The notes under the pieces are model-generated. The model worked only from the letters and a program-made list of their open reading frames with translations. It was not told where the DNA came from and did no database searches. From assembly GCA_020444265.1 (NCBI GenBank), contig JAHLLH010000004.1, positions 186,001-250,000 of the forward strand: DNA of 64,000 nucleotides, given 5' to 3'. The position numbers were made by a program, and so were the translations under genes. Shown in pieces: positions 25,334 through 33,119 of the stretch (position 1 is its first letter; every line of letters begins with the position of its first letter). The DNA is from a bacterium. Its GTDB lineage: Bacteria; Electryoneota; Electryoneia; Electryoneales; Electryoneaceae.

Positions 25334-26172
25334 TTCTTGGTGCTCACGTCAGCACGCAGGGGGGAGTGGACAACGCTCCGGCGAATGCCGAAGAGCTTGA
25401 CATCAAAGCGATCCAGATCTTTTCGAAGAACCAGCGGCAATGGGTAGCCAAACCTCTCGAAGAGGAAGCGGTCAACCGCTGGCACGAGGAGATGAAACGG
25501 GTCGGGATCACTCATCAGGTGTCGCACACCTCCTACCTGATTAACCTCTGTGCACCGGACGATGAGAAACGGGAAAAATCTCTTGACTCGTTGGTGGATG
25601 AACTCGAGCGAGGCGAAAGGCTCGGCCTGACACATGTTGTGCTCCACCCCGGCAGCCACCTGAAGGAAGGTGAGGAGTGGGGACTGACCAGGATTGCCGA
25701 GTCGCTTGATATTGTGCACGAGCGCACTGCCGGGTTCAAGGTGAAGGTGGCCCTCGAGAATACCGCAGGACAGGGCACCAACTTGGGCTACACCTTCGAG
25801 CACCTGAAATCGATCATGGAGCAGACCAGGGAGCATGAACGGCTGGCGGTCTGCTATGACACCTGTCATGGATTCTCGGCGGGCTATGACCTCCGTACGA
25901 AAGAAGTCTATGAGCAGACCTTCTCGGAGTTCGACCGGATTGTCGGCATTGACCGTCTGCAGCTCTTCCATTTGAACGACACCAAGAAAGAATTCGGCAG
26001 CAAGAAGGACCGTCATGACCACATCGGCCAGGGAGGCCTCGGCCTCGATCCCTTCCGTTTTCTGCTTGCCGACCCGCGCTTTGAGAAGGTCCCCGGCTAC
26101 CTTGAAACCCCCGAAGACGACCTCGGTGGCTACGAGTACGACTTGAAGCTTTTGCGCGAGATGCAGGTCTGA
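25330..26172 (+). CDS. nfo: Endonuclease IV (AP endonuclease)
   Basis: 280 residues, normal size. A TIM-barrel AP endonuclease with the zinc-ligand motifs of the family: HTSYLINL near residue 66, VLHPGSH near 105, LENTAGQGTNLG near 140, YDTCHGFSAGYD near 175, LFHLNDTKKEFGSKKDRHDHIGQG near 215. It cleaves 5' to abasic sites and processes oxidised 3' ends. Translation is probably coupled to lon by the ATGA overlap, which places DNA repair and proteolysis on one transcript. Confidence 0.97.
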   Translation: MILGAHVSTQGGVDNAPANAEELDIKAIQIFSKNQRQWVAKPLEEEAVNRWHEEMKRVGITHQVSHTSYLINLCAPDDEKREKSLDSLVDELERGERLGLTHVVLHPGSHLKEGEEWGLTRIAESLDIVHERTAGFKVKVALENTAGQGTNLGYTFEHLKSIMEQTREHERLAVCYDTCHGFSAGYDLRTKEVYEQTFSEFDRIVGIDRLQLFHLNDTKKEFGSKKDRHDHIGQGGLGLDPFRFLLADPRFEKVPGYLETPEDDLGGYEYDLKLLREMQV

Positions 26173-26175
26173 ACA

Positions 26176-26386
26176 GGTGACTGGCAGACGCTATTTGCAG
26201 AAGTCGTGTGCTGATCAACGCTGCTTTGCCTGGCCTGACCAATAAATGTCTGTTCAGAGTGTACCTGTCACCGAGTGTAAGCGATGGTGACAGGTACACT
26301 CGTTTTTTCAACCGATTTCATCGCCCATGATTTCTCGCTGTATCCCTGAGTGTCGCGCTTTCCCCCGGTGATGTGTACCAGTCACC
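26176..26386. repeat. Nested inverted-repeat element, copy B (211 bp)
   Basis: Arms: GGTGACTGG at 26176-26184 (the left arm is degenerate over its last 5 bases), GTGTACCTGTCACC (26259-26272), GGTGACAGGTACAC (26286-26299) and GTGTACCAGTCACC (26373-26386). The inner pair is perfect with a 13-nt loop and is followed by CTCGTTTTTT, so it can act as a terminator for hsp20-lon-nfo. Spacers between outer and inner arms are 69 and 73 bp. The element begins 4 bp after the nfo stop. Confidence 0.85.
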
Positions 26387-26514
26387 CTCCCAGAACCTTG
26401 TTGAGAATCAAAAGGAAAACTGTCACAGCCCAGATTGCCCAAGTAAGAAGCTCTTCTTGACTCACAGTATTTCTTGGTTTACGTTTTCTCGTCCAAACAG
26501 GGGAGTTTCGGGCA

Positions 26515-26862
26515 ATGAGTGTCTCAACAGAACGATTGCTTGCTGAAGTACTCGAAGAACAGAAGCAAATCAACCGAATGCTGCGGTTTGTCGCCCATCG
26601 TCAGGCGCGAGAGCTGATTGAAGAGAACTTGACCAAGTCGATTGAGAGGCGGGTCTATGAGCTCTCGGATGGCTCACGGTCAAGTCGCGACATTGAGAAG
26701 ACAGTGGGCAAGGAAGTGACCCAGCGTACGGTCGTTTCCTGGTGGCAGAAATGGCGCCGCCTCGGCCTGGTCGAACAATCCCCCACCTATTCCGGCCGCA
26801 TGCGCCAACTGATGCCCCTGGAGGAATTGGGGCTTGAGATCGACGTGGATAACTCGCACTAA
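26515..26862 (+). CDS. Small coiled-coil plus winged-helix-like protein
   Basis: 115 residues. The N-terminal half is a charged amphipathic helix (STERLLAEVLEEQKQINRMLRFV). The C-terminal half has a helix-turn-helix pattern with SRSSRDIEKTVGKEVTQRTVVSWWQKWRRLGLVEQSP, where a recognition-helix-like VVSWWQKWRRLGLVE is followed by a turn, as in small winged-helix regulators. I do not know the exact family. It stands alone between repeat elements and a terminator-like hairpin at 26887; regulation of a distant target is possible but not shown. Confidence 0.6.
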   Translation: MSVSTERLLAEVLEEQKQINRMLRFVAHRQARELIEENLTKSIERRVYELSDGSRSSRDIEKTVGKEVTQRTVVSWWQKWRRLGLVEQSPTYSGRMRQLMPLEELGLEIDVDNSH

Positions 26863-26886
26863 TCCTCGCCGATCCGATGGAACTGA

Positions 26887-26914
26887 CCCGGGCAATCTTC
26901 TTGCTCGGGTTTCT
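26887..26914 (+). terminator. Terminator-like hairpin
   Basis: CCCGGGCAA-TCTTC-TTGCTCGGG (one G-T pair) followed by TTTCTTATT. Located 24 bp past the stop of the small winged-helix gene. Confidence 0.65.
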
Positions 26915-26960
26915 TATTGTTCGGCGTGCCGTCGATCGGGTTTATTTATCCAAAACAAAA

Positions 26961-26984
26961 GCGTCAGGTCTGAGGACCTGACGC
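26961..26984. repeat. GCGTCAGGTC hairpin
   Basis: GCGTCAGGTC-TGAG-GACCTGACGC followed by AACC; a perfect 10-bp stem. The same stem family with other loops is found at 31010-31035 and 40292-40315. It lies just past the stop of the convergent FKBP gene. Confidence 0.7.
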
Positions 26985-27011
26985 AACCATTCTGACAAGT
27001 GAGGATTTCCC

Positions 27012-27440
27012 TTAGCCGATCTCGACCAGGGTCAGCTCGAAGTTCAGGGCCTGACCGGAAAGGGGATGGTTCGCATCGATGGTGATGGTATCGTCGGTCA
27101 CCTCGGTGATCTTCACATCGTTTACCTGGCCGTCAGGGCTCTGCGCCTGAAGGAACATGCCCACTTCCGGGGTCAGTTCTTCGGGGAGACGGGAACGTTC
27201 GACGGTCCCGATCAATTCTTCACGCGGCTGGCCATAGGCCTCGTCCGGGTTCAGCGCGACACTCTGGGTCTCGCCAACTTCCATGCCCTCGACCGCCTTG
27301 TCAAATCCGTCGATCACCATCTTTTTGCCCAGGGTGAACTCGATCGGATCACGATCCTTCGAACTGTCAAAGACGGTACCATCGTCAAGTGTACCCGTGT
27401 AGTGCACCTTGACCGTATCGCCTGCTTTTGCCTTTGCCAC
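27012..27440 (-). CDS. FKBP-type peptidyl-prolyl isomerase, SlyD-like
   Basis: 142 residues from a GTG at 27440 with AGGAGA upstream; in-frame upstream codons have no homology-like character. The FKBP core opens AKAGDTVKVHYTGTLDDGTVFDSS. The chaperone-type insert-in-flap lies about residues 70-120, and the end DANHPLSGQALNFELTLVEIG is typical of SlyD. The His-rich metal-binding tail of E. coli SlyD is absent. It acts as a cytoplasmic prolyl isomerase and folding helper. Confidence 0.93.
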   Translation of the reverse strand: MAKAKAGDTVKVHYTGTLDDGTVFDSSKDRDPIEFTLGKKMVIDGFDKAVEGMEVGETQSVALNPDEAYGQPREELIGTVERSRLPEELTPEVGMFLQAQSPDGQVNDVKITEVTDDTITIDANHPLSGQALNFELTLVEIG

Positions 27441-27680
27441 GGCTTCTCTCCTGTGGGGAACCAAATAAATCGGCAGGCCCAACGTGCCCGCCGTTCTCAT
27501 CAATGAAGGAACCTAGTGCCTGCTAACCATTGGATCAACCCTCAGGGAGCCGGATTCGCGCAGAGCGAGGCGGGTGTGAAAGGTACCCTCAGTCGTAGCG
27601 AGCTTATCACGATTTTGAGAGAGGTACACCTACTCAGATGGGTAAGGCGGTCAACTTGGAAACAGGCACTCTGTGGTCAC

Positions 27681-28895
27681 TTACACCATCAGCTTCAGTT
27701 TGAGTGTGGAGTCATTCGAGAAGTCCAGGGTCTTGGGGCGGACACGGTTGCCATCGGGATCGGCATAGAGGATCAGGAAAGGATGCGCCGGGGTTGTGCC
27801 CTGTTCCTTGACGATGGCATAGTACCCTTCCAGCCCGAAAGCGCTGCTCTGTTGGACCTGGATCATGCTGCCGGTCGGGTAGAGGCAGACAATCTGGCTA
27901 AAGGCATGGCAGACCGCCTGATTAAACCGTTTCCCCGCAAAAGACATGATCATACCCAGCGCATCGGCCGGGTCGAGAGGGCGTGGCACCTCGCCATTTC
28001 CATGCACGAGGTTGTCGTAGCTCTCGGCGATGGAGATGATTTCTGCGTAGCGATGGATGCCATCGTCGGCACGCTCCAGGCTTCGCGAGGGTGGCAGGTT
28101 GTCACCCTTCAATCCCTGCGGGTAGCCGCCCCCATTCTGCCACTCATGGTGGTGCAGCACTGTTAGACGTTCAGCGACGAGCGATGGATCGGTATTGTGA
28201 ATCAGGATGGAGCCATAGGTCGGATGCTCCTGGAAGCGCTCAAGGTCATCTCCCTCGAGCTCGTGCTTTGGGCGAGTCATCAAATCGTCACCAAGGCAGA
28301 CCTTTCCGAAATCATGCAAGATGGCGGATAGGCCGAGCTCACGCAGTTGACGGCTTGTCAGGCCAAATTGACGGCCTATCAGCACCGCCAGGGCCGCGAC
28401 ATTGACAGCATGACGATAGATATAGGTCGAGGAGGCGACTTCGGCGAAGATGTCTACGAGGCCGATGTTTCGATCGATGATGTCACGCACGACACTCGAA
28501 ACAGCGTGCGACATGTCATCGACATTGGGAATATTGAAGAGGTCGGGCTCAGAACTGAGCAGGTCGCTGGTGATCTGTCCCGCCTCCGCCTTCATCTGGA
28601 CCGCATGTTTCAGCTTGTCGACACCCTCGTGCAAGGCATTTTCTGCGAGACGGCGGGTTGTGTCAGACAAAATGTCCTGCGGGGTGATTTCTTCAAATCC
28701 ATCTTCTTCTACATAGGTCCACTGGTAGCCATAGTCGCCCAACAGCTTGATGTACCGAGGGTCCAGCTTCTGCCCGGCGGCAAGGGCGAGAGTGTTGGTC
28801 GCGGAAAAAAGCGATCTGCCCAGCACCATTCCTGGCTCAAGGTTTTCCACGGGTATCCGTCGCACACGTCCCTCATTGTCTTTCGTGAGACCCAC
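27681..28895 (-). CDS. HD-GYP domain protein (c-di-GMP phosphodiesterase)
   Basis: 404 residues from a GTG at 28895. The N-terminal ~60 residues (IPVENLEPGMVLGRSLF, AAGQKLDPRYIKLL) match the DUF3391-like domain often placed before HD-GYP. The catalytic domain spans about 150-320: HDFGK with the HD pair, then HHEWQNGGGYPQGLKGD carrying HHE and GYP. Metal-ligand residues look intact, so it is probably an active phosphodiesterase. The last ~80 residues (LYPTGSMIQVQQSSAFGLEGYYAIV) form a small beta domain common in this group. No receiver domain is attached; the signal that controls it is unknown. Confidence 0.9.
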   Translation of the reverse strand: MGLTKDNEGRVRRIPVENLEPGMVLGRSLFSATNTLALAAGQKLDPRYIKLLGDYGYQWTYVEEDGFEEITPQDILSDTTRRLAENALHEGVDKLKHAVQMKAEAGQITSDLLSSEPDLFNIPNVDDMSHAVSSVVRDIIDRNIGLVDIFAEVASSTYIYRHAVNVAALAVLIGRQFGLTSRQLRELGLSAILHDFGKVCLGDDLMTRPKHELEGDDLERFQEHPTYGSILIHNTDPSLVAERLTVLHHHEWQNGGGYPQGLKGDNLPPSRSLERADDGIHRYAEIISIAESYDNLVHGNGEVPRPLDPADALGMIMSFAGKRFNQAVCHAFSQIVCLYPTGSMIQVQQSSAFGLEGYYAIVKEQGTTPAHPFLILYADPDGNRVRPKTLDFSNDSTLKLKLMV

Positions 28896-29012
28896 TTTCC
28901 AGGCAGCGGCTCACGTCTGTCCATCCCCCCATCACGCTGAATTGATAGGGTCTTTGCATTGTCGTAACTTAGTATCAAGACTGGGGACACGTTAAGCCGT
29001 GAGTCAGGTCAC

Positions 29013-29558
29013 ATGTCCTCATCCTTTTCATCAGTCGGAGATAGTTTGATTAAGATGGCGAATGGCAGCACTTTCGGCAAGGGTACTCCTCCCGGAACCG
29101 AGATTGGTGTGGTGATGGAGGTTGATGGCGACACGGCACGTATCAAGCCGCAGTCAAGCGCGGTCTGCGATACGTGCGGCTCCTCGTCAGTCTGTTTCCC
29201 GTCGGAGGGTGAGAGCCCCTTGATCGAAGCTCGCAATGAGGTCGGGGCGACCGTGGGCGATCTGGTCTCCATCGAACGTGGCGAGGCACAGCGCATCGGC
29301 GCTTCCCTGGTCCTCTTCGGTCTGCCGGTGGCGACCACGGTTGGCGGTACGCTGCTCGGTTCCAGTTCGACCCAGGATGTGACTGGCGGTGCGGCTACCG
29401 GCGCGATTGCCGGGCTCGCCCTGGGCATGCTGTTGATCAGCCTGATCAACAAGATTGTTGCACAGCGATCCGGCCTGAATCCCGTCGCCAAATCCATTCT
29501 CGGTCGTACGGAGGTGGTGGAGCACGGGTCGCAGCCCCCTCTGCCCGGCACTCCATGA
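29013..29558 (+). CDS. RseC/MucC-like membrane protein
   Basis: 181 residues; an alternative start is ATG 29055. An N-terminal beta domain with a cysteine cluster (CDTCGSSSVCF, about residues 50-60) is followed by two membrane segments (GASLVLFGLPVATTVGGTLLG and GAIAGLALGMLLISLI). This is the layout of RseC/MucC proteins (SoxR-reducing system / sigma-E regulation), which share the C-x2-C-x5-C pattern. Its stop overlaps the queG start (ATGA), so the pair is co-translated. The meaning of the coupling with queuosine synthesis is not clear; both are redox proteins. Confidence 0.8.
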   Translation: MSSSFSSVGDSLIKMANGSTFGKGTPPGTEIGVVMEVDGDTARIKPQSSAVCDTCGSSSVCFPSEGESPLIEARNEVGATVGDLVSIERGEAQRIGASLVLFGLPVATTVGGTLLGSSSTQDVTGGAATGAIAGLALGMLLISLINKIVAQRSGLNPVAKSILGRTEVVEHGSQPPLPGTP

Positions 29559-30688
29559 CCCTTGAAGGTCGGATCAAACAAGCCGCGATGGAGCACGGCT
29601 TCTCCTTTGCTGCGATTGCTCCCGTAACCCCTCCGCCGTACGCAGACCGTCTGAATGACTGGCTCGACGCAGGCCATGCTGGTGAGATGGGCTGGCTCGA
29701 AAAGAATCGCGAGAAACGCCAGGATCCACGTCTCCTCCAACCTTGCACCAAGTCCATCCTCGTAGTAGGCCTCAACTATTTCCAGTTCGTGCCACCCGAA
29801 TTGCTCAATGATCCGTCACGCGGACGATTTGCACGGTACGCACTCGGAAAAGATTATCATGACTTGATCGTGCCCAGGCTCCGTATCCTGGCCGACGAGG
29901 TTAGCGATATCGCAGGACGGAGGGTGGAATCCCGTGCCTACACCGACACAGGACCCTTGCTTGAACGACCTGTCGCGTTTGGTGGCAATGCTGGGTTTCT
30001 CGGAAAAAATACTCTCCTGATCCGGCGTGATTTAGGCTCCTATTTTTTCCTCGGTGAACTGCTTTTGGACCTCGAACTCGAACCCGACCCGGAAGAGCGG
30101 GTATCCTTCGGCTGTGGCATTTGCCACCGTTGTGGAACCAACTGTCCCACCGGGGCACTCGAGACCGAATTCAGCGTCAAAGCAAACCTCTGCATCAGCT
30201 ACCTCACCATCGAGCACCGTGGTCCGATCCCGAGAAACCTGCGTCCGAAAATGGGCAACTGGGTCTATGGCTGCGATGTCTGCCAGGAAGTTTGTCCTTA
30301 CAATGCGCGCAATCAGATGGCAACCACCGAAGAGTTTTTTATGCCACTGGTCGCCGATGCCGCCGCTCCGAAGTTGTCCGACTTGATGTCCCTCGACCAG
30401 GATGGTTTCAGCAGACGGTTCCGTGGCAGCGCTGTGAAACGGACCAAACGTCGCGGGCTGTTGCGCAATACAGCCATCGCGTTGGGCAATTGGGGCAGCG
30501 ATGAAGCCCTGCCTGCCCTCAAACTGGGGCTGAAGGATCAAGAACCGCTTGTGCGAGGGCATGCTGCGTGGGGAGTCGGTCAAGTTGCTGGGGTTCGGTC
30601 GAAAAGTCTGCTCGAGCAAGCACGCAGCTGGGAGGAGGATGCCACCGTTCTCACCGAAATCAACCTCGCCCTCGAAGAACGAGGCTGA
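29555..30688 (+). CDS. queG: Epoxyqueuosine reductase
   Basis: 377 residues. It reduces epoxyqueuosine to queuosine in tRNA using cobalamin and two 4Fe-4S clusters. The cluster motifs are visible: CGICHRCGTNCPTGAL and CDVCQEVCPYN, with CISYLTIEHRGPIP between them. The N-terminal part (FAAIAPV, GMGWLEKNREKR, DYHDLI) matches the QueG cobalamin-binding domain. The C-terminal ~60 residues are HEAT-like helices (NTAIALGNWGSDEALPAL). It overlaps the rseC-like gene by 4 bp. Confidence 0.96.
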   Translation: MTLEGRIKQAAMEHGFSFAAIAPVTPPPYADRLNDWLDAGHAGEMGWLEKNREKRQDPRLLQPCTKSILVVGLNYFQFVPPELLNDPSRGRFARYALGKDYHDLIVPRLRILADEVSDIAGRRVESRAYTDTGPLLERPVAFGGNAGFLGKNTLLIRRDLGSYFFLGELLLDLELEPDPEERVSFGCGICHRCGTNCPTGALETEFSVKANLCISYLTIEHRGPIPRNLRPKMGNWVYGCDVCQEVCPYNARNQMATTEEFFMPLVADAAAPKLSDLMSLDQDGFSRRFRGSAVKRTKRRGLLRNTAIALGNWGSDEALPALKLGLKDQEPLVRGHAAWGVGQVAGVRSKSLLEQARSWEEDATVLTEINLALEERG

Positions 30689-30696
30689 TCACCTGG

Positions 30697-30720
30697 CCCG
30701 GGCCTGCGGCCCGGGTTTAT
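30697..30720 (+). terminator. Terminator-like hairpin after queG
   Basis: CCCGGGCC-TGC-GGCCCGGG followed by TTTATCC, 9 bp after the stop. The same stem and loop recur at 43565-43583. Confidence 0.65.
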
Positions 30721-30765
30721 CCTTTTATCACCCCTCCTCTCGGGTACTCGCTCGGATCAACCCCC

Positions 30766-30938
30766 ACGTCATTGCGAGGACCGTCGCGCAGCGAAGGGAC
30801 GTGGCAATCTGGGTTGTACCAACGGTGTTGTCAGACACCGTTCGGGCGAGAGTGTGGAAATGGGGTTCGTGGGTGAGGGCTGTCGCTCCTAATCAAGACA
30901 GATTGCCGCACTGCGCTTCGCTACGTTCGCAATGACGT
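30766..30938. repeat. GTCATTGCGA nested inverted-repeat element (173 bp)
   Basis: Outer perfect 12-bp inverted repeat ACGTCATTGCGA (30766-30777) / TCGCAATGACGT (30927-30938). Inner GGCAATCT (30803-30810) / AGATTGCC (30900-30907). This wording is a palindromic repeat type I know from intergenic regions of very diverse bacteria. A further hairpin CGGTGT/ACACCG lies in its centre. The rest of the gap up to 31103 holds a GCGTCAGGT hairpin (31010-31035) and no gene. Confidence 0.8.
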
Positions 30939-31103
30939 GCTGGGACCATTCTGCGAGTGGACTGGGGAGTGTGACCCGGAGCAAGCCCCTGGCCACCCTG
31001 TAAAAAGGTTGCGTCAGGTACCTCGACCTGACGCATTTCTACTCATAAATGAACCCGACTTGGCAAACAATTCGGGCTACACTCTTCAGACGGACAGCTC
31101 ACC

Positions 31104-31823
31104 TCAATCAACCTGGCTCGGCGGCTGGGTGAAGAGGTCCTCGACTTTTTGCAGCTTGACAGTCAGACGGTCATGGATGTCGAGCATGGCATCCTTCAGG
31201 CCCGCATACTCGGTACCCACCACCTTGCCATGCTCAGCCATTTCCTCGAGACTCTGTACGACCATTTGAATTTTACGAGTTCCTTCCCGGACCGCCTGTT
31301 TCAGTTGACGGACCTGCTCTGGGGAATCGTCGCTGGTTATGTCGGCACGGCCCGACATGACAGTGAGGGCATTGTTGAGATAATGGGCGAGGGTGACCAT
31401 CAGTTGGGAGAGAGTTTCGGCGCGGGCCTCCTCCGCGACTTCCGCGGCCCCGCGTCGATGCCTCAACTGTGAGGCCACCCTCGCCACAAGCTCATCACTA
31501 TCAAAAGGTTTGACGATGTAATCATCCGCCCCGGCTTCAAAGCCCAGTTTCTTCTCTTCCGGGTCGGGAATCGCGGTCAGGAAAATGATCGGTACCTGTT
31601 TCATGGCAGGGTCGGCACGAAGTTGACGTGCTGCTTCGAGGCCATCCACTTTCGGCATACGGACATCCATCATGATCAGGTCCGGATGCTGGTTCCGTGC
31701 GAGGATCAATCCCTCCTCGCCGTCACGTGCGACCAACGTCAGGTAGCCAGCATGGGACATCAAATGATCGAGCAGAAGCCGCATATGCGGTTCATCGTCG
31801 ATAATCAGGATACGATCTGCCAT
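31104..31823 (-). CDS. Response regulator with kinase-like dimerisation (DHp) domain and no ATPase
   Basis: 239 residues. The receiver domain spans residues 3-122 with an intact acidic pocket and phosphorylation site: Asp9/Asp10, Asp53 in MMDVRMP, Thr83 and Lys105. A short linker leads to a two-helix segment from about 135 to 205 (LSQLMVTLAHYLNNALTVMSGRAD), which resembles the histidine-containing H-box of HisKA domains (His147, NN at 150-151), with Tyr in place of the usual Glu/Asp after the His. No catalytic ATPase domain follows. It may accept or relay phosphate or only dimerise. It is monocistronic with no kinase gene beside it. Confidence 0.82.
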   Translation of the reverse strand: MADRILIIDDEPHMRLLLDHLMSHAGYLTLVARDGEEGLILARNQHPDLIMMDVRMPKVDGLEAARQLRADPAMKQVPIIFLTAIPDPEEKKLGFEAGADDYIVKPFDSDELVARVASQLRHRRGAAEVAEEARAETLSQLMVTLAHYLNNALTVMSGRADITSDDSPEQVRQLKQAVREGTRKIQMVVQSLEEMAEHGKVVGTEYAGLKDAMLDIHDRLTVKLQKVEDLFTQPPSQVD

Positions 31824-32059
31824 AGAGTACTCATGACCTGAGGGTGGTTGTCTGGAATCATGTTCCGTAAATTTGTGATACTGGGAAGTATACGAAAAAG
31901 TGAGTCACGGGGCACCTCTTCGAGCAGGATGGGTCGAAAAGCCCGGATCACAACTGCTCATTGTCTCTCACCGGCTTCCCTCCTTTGTGTCACGTTACGC
32001 ATTGTGCCATATTCCTGCATGCAATCAAGGGATCGACAACCAACGTGTGGAGGCGAACG

Positions 32060-32836
32060 ATGAGCTTCGAGAAGCTGCACCTCGAGGTCAGTGAAGGAAT
32101 CGCGACAATCACCATCGACAACCCGAAGGCGAACGCCCTTTCTCGTCAGGTGATCAAAGAACTGGACCGCGCGTTTGCCGAGGTGAAGGGCGATGCGGAT
32201 GTCAAGGCTGTGATTCTGACCGGCGCGGGACGGATGTTTGTCGCCGGGGCGGACATTGGCGAACTCAACAAACTCTCACCTCTCGAAGCGATGGAGTATT
32301 CACGATCCGGACAGCACCTGATGACACGGATCGAGTCGCTCGCCAAGCCGGTTGTCGGGGCAATCAATGGCTTTGCGTTGGGAGGAGGCTGCGAAATTGC
32401 CATGTCCTGCACGCTTCGCATCGCCACCGATGCCGCAAAATTCGGTCAGCCGGAAGTAAAGCTTGGATTGATCCCCGGATTCGGCGGCACACAGCGTCTC
32501 CCGCGTTTAGTCGGCCCCGGTCCCGCACTCGAGCTGCTGCTGACCGGCGACATGATCGATGCAACCGAAGCTCATCGTCTCGGACTTGTCAACAAGGTTG
32601 TCGAGGGCGACAAGCTGATGGACGAGGCCCGAGAGTTGGCGAATAAGCTCGCCGCAGTCGGCCCGGTGGCTCTTCAGTTGACCAAGGATGCAGCTTATCG
32701 TGGCATGACCATGAGTGCAAGCGATGGCATGCGTTTGGAAGCCGATCTCTTCGGCCTCGCTTTCGCGACCGAAGATGCCAAGGAAGGAACCGCCGCCTTC
32801 CTCGAGAAACGTGCTGCGGACTTCAAGGGCAAATGA
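32060..32836 (+). CDS. Enoyl-CoA hydratase/isomerase (crotonase)
   Basis: 258 residues; the ATG at 32060 follows GTGGAGG. Crotonase fold with the oxyanion-hole motifs GRMFVAGADIGEL and INGFALGGGCEIAMSC, and both catalytic-type glutamates (in GGGCEIA and GQPEVKLGLIPGFGGTQRL), so hydratase activity is likely. It would hydrate trans-2-enoyl-CoA in fatty- or amino-acid breakdown. No other beta-oxidation gene is in the window, so the substrate is open. Confidence 0.9.
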   Translation: MSFEKLHLEVSEGIATITIDNPKANALSRQVIKELDRAFAEVKGDADVKAVILTGAGRMFVAGADIGELNKLSPLEAMEYSRSGQHLMTRIESLAKPVVGAINGFALGGGCEIAMSCTLRIATDAAKFGQPEVKLGLIPGFGGTQRLPRLVGPGPALELLLTGDMIDATEAHRLGLVNKVVEGDKLMDEARELANKLAAVGPVALQLTKDAAYRGMTMSASDGMRLEADLFGLAFATEDAKEGTAAFLEKRAADFKGK

Positions 32837-32851
32837 GGAATTCGTGGGTGG

Positions 32852-32878
32852 CTCGGGCAGTCCCCTGCCCGGGTTTCA
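32852..32878 (+). terminator. Terminator-like hairpin after the crotonase gene
   Basis: CTCGGGCAG-TCCC-CTGCCCGGG followed by TTTCAT; one G-T pair. It lies 15 bp after the stop and belongs to the CCCGGG hairpin family. A CCGTCAGACG/CGTCTGACGG hairpin follows at 32909-32932. Confidence 0.6.
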
Positions 32879-32990
32879 TACCCCGTTTACACGCACCGAC
32901 CTGCTGTTCCGTCAGACGCCCACGTCTGACGGATGCATGCGTCGGGCTCGGGGATATGGCGCAACGGTTTGAGAATCGATTCCCCTTGTT

Positions 32991-33076
32991 CCGTCGGATC
33001 CTCAGATCCGACGGTGATTCGCGCCTAGGCGCGATCCACTGTCAGATCTCCGCTTCGCTAAGGATCTGACAGAACG
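32991..33076. repeat. Three-hairpin composite repeat, copy 2
   Basis: Hairpin 1 is CCGTCGGATC-CTCA-GATCCGACGG. Hairpin 2 is TCGCGCC-TA-GGCGCGA. Hairpin 3 is CTGTCAGATC, a 14-nt loop TCCGCTTCGCTAAG, then GATCTGACAG, followed by AACG. Loops of hairpins 1 and 3 are identical to those at 22288-22375 while the stems differ by paired changes. A partial repeat of the last phrase (GGATCTGACAGAACG) follows directly at 33081-33095. Confidence 0.82.
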
Positions 33077-33119
33077 TATAGGATCTGACAGAACGTAAAC
33101 GGTTTGATAAGAAGCGAGA

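Noticed and set aside
26382-26573. Minus-strand 63-codon frame ending in a hydrophobic helix (LLTWAIWAVTVFLLILNKV)
   Set aside because: It overlaps the start of the winged-helix gene, its stop lies in the edge of repeat copy B, and no ribosome-binding site is evident; could be revisited if conserved.
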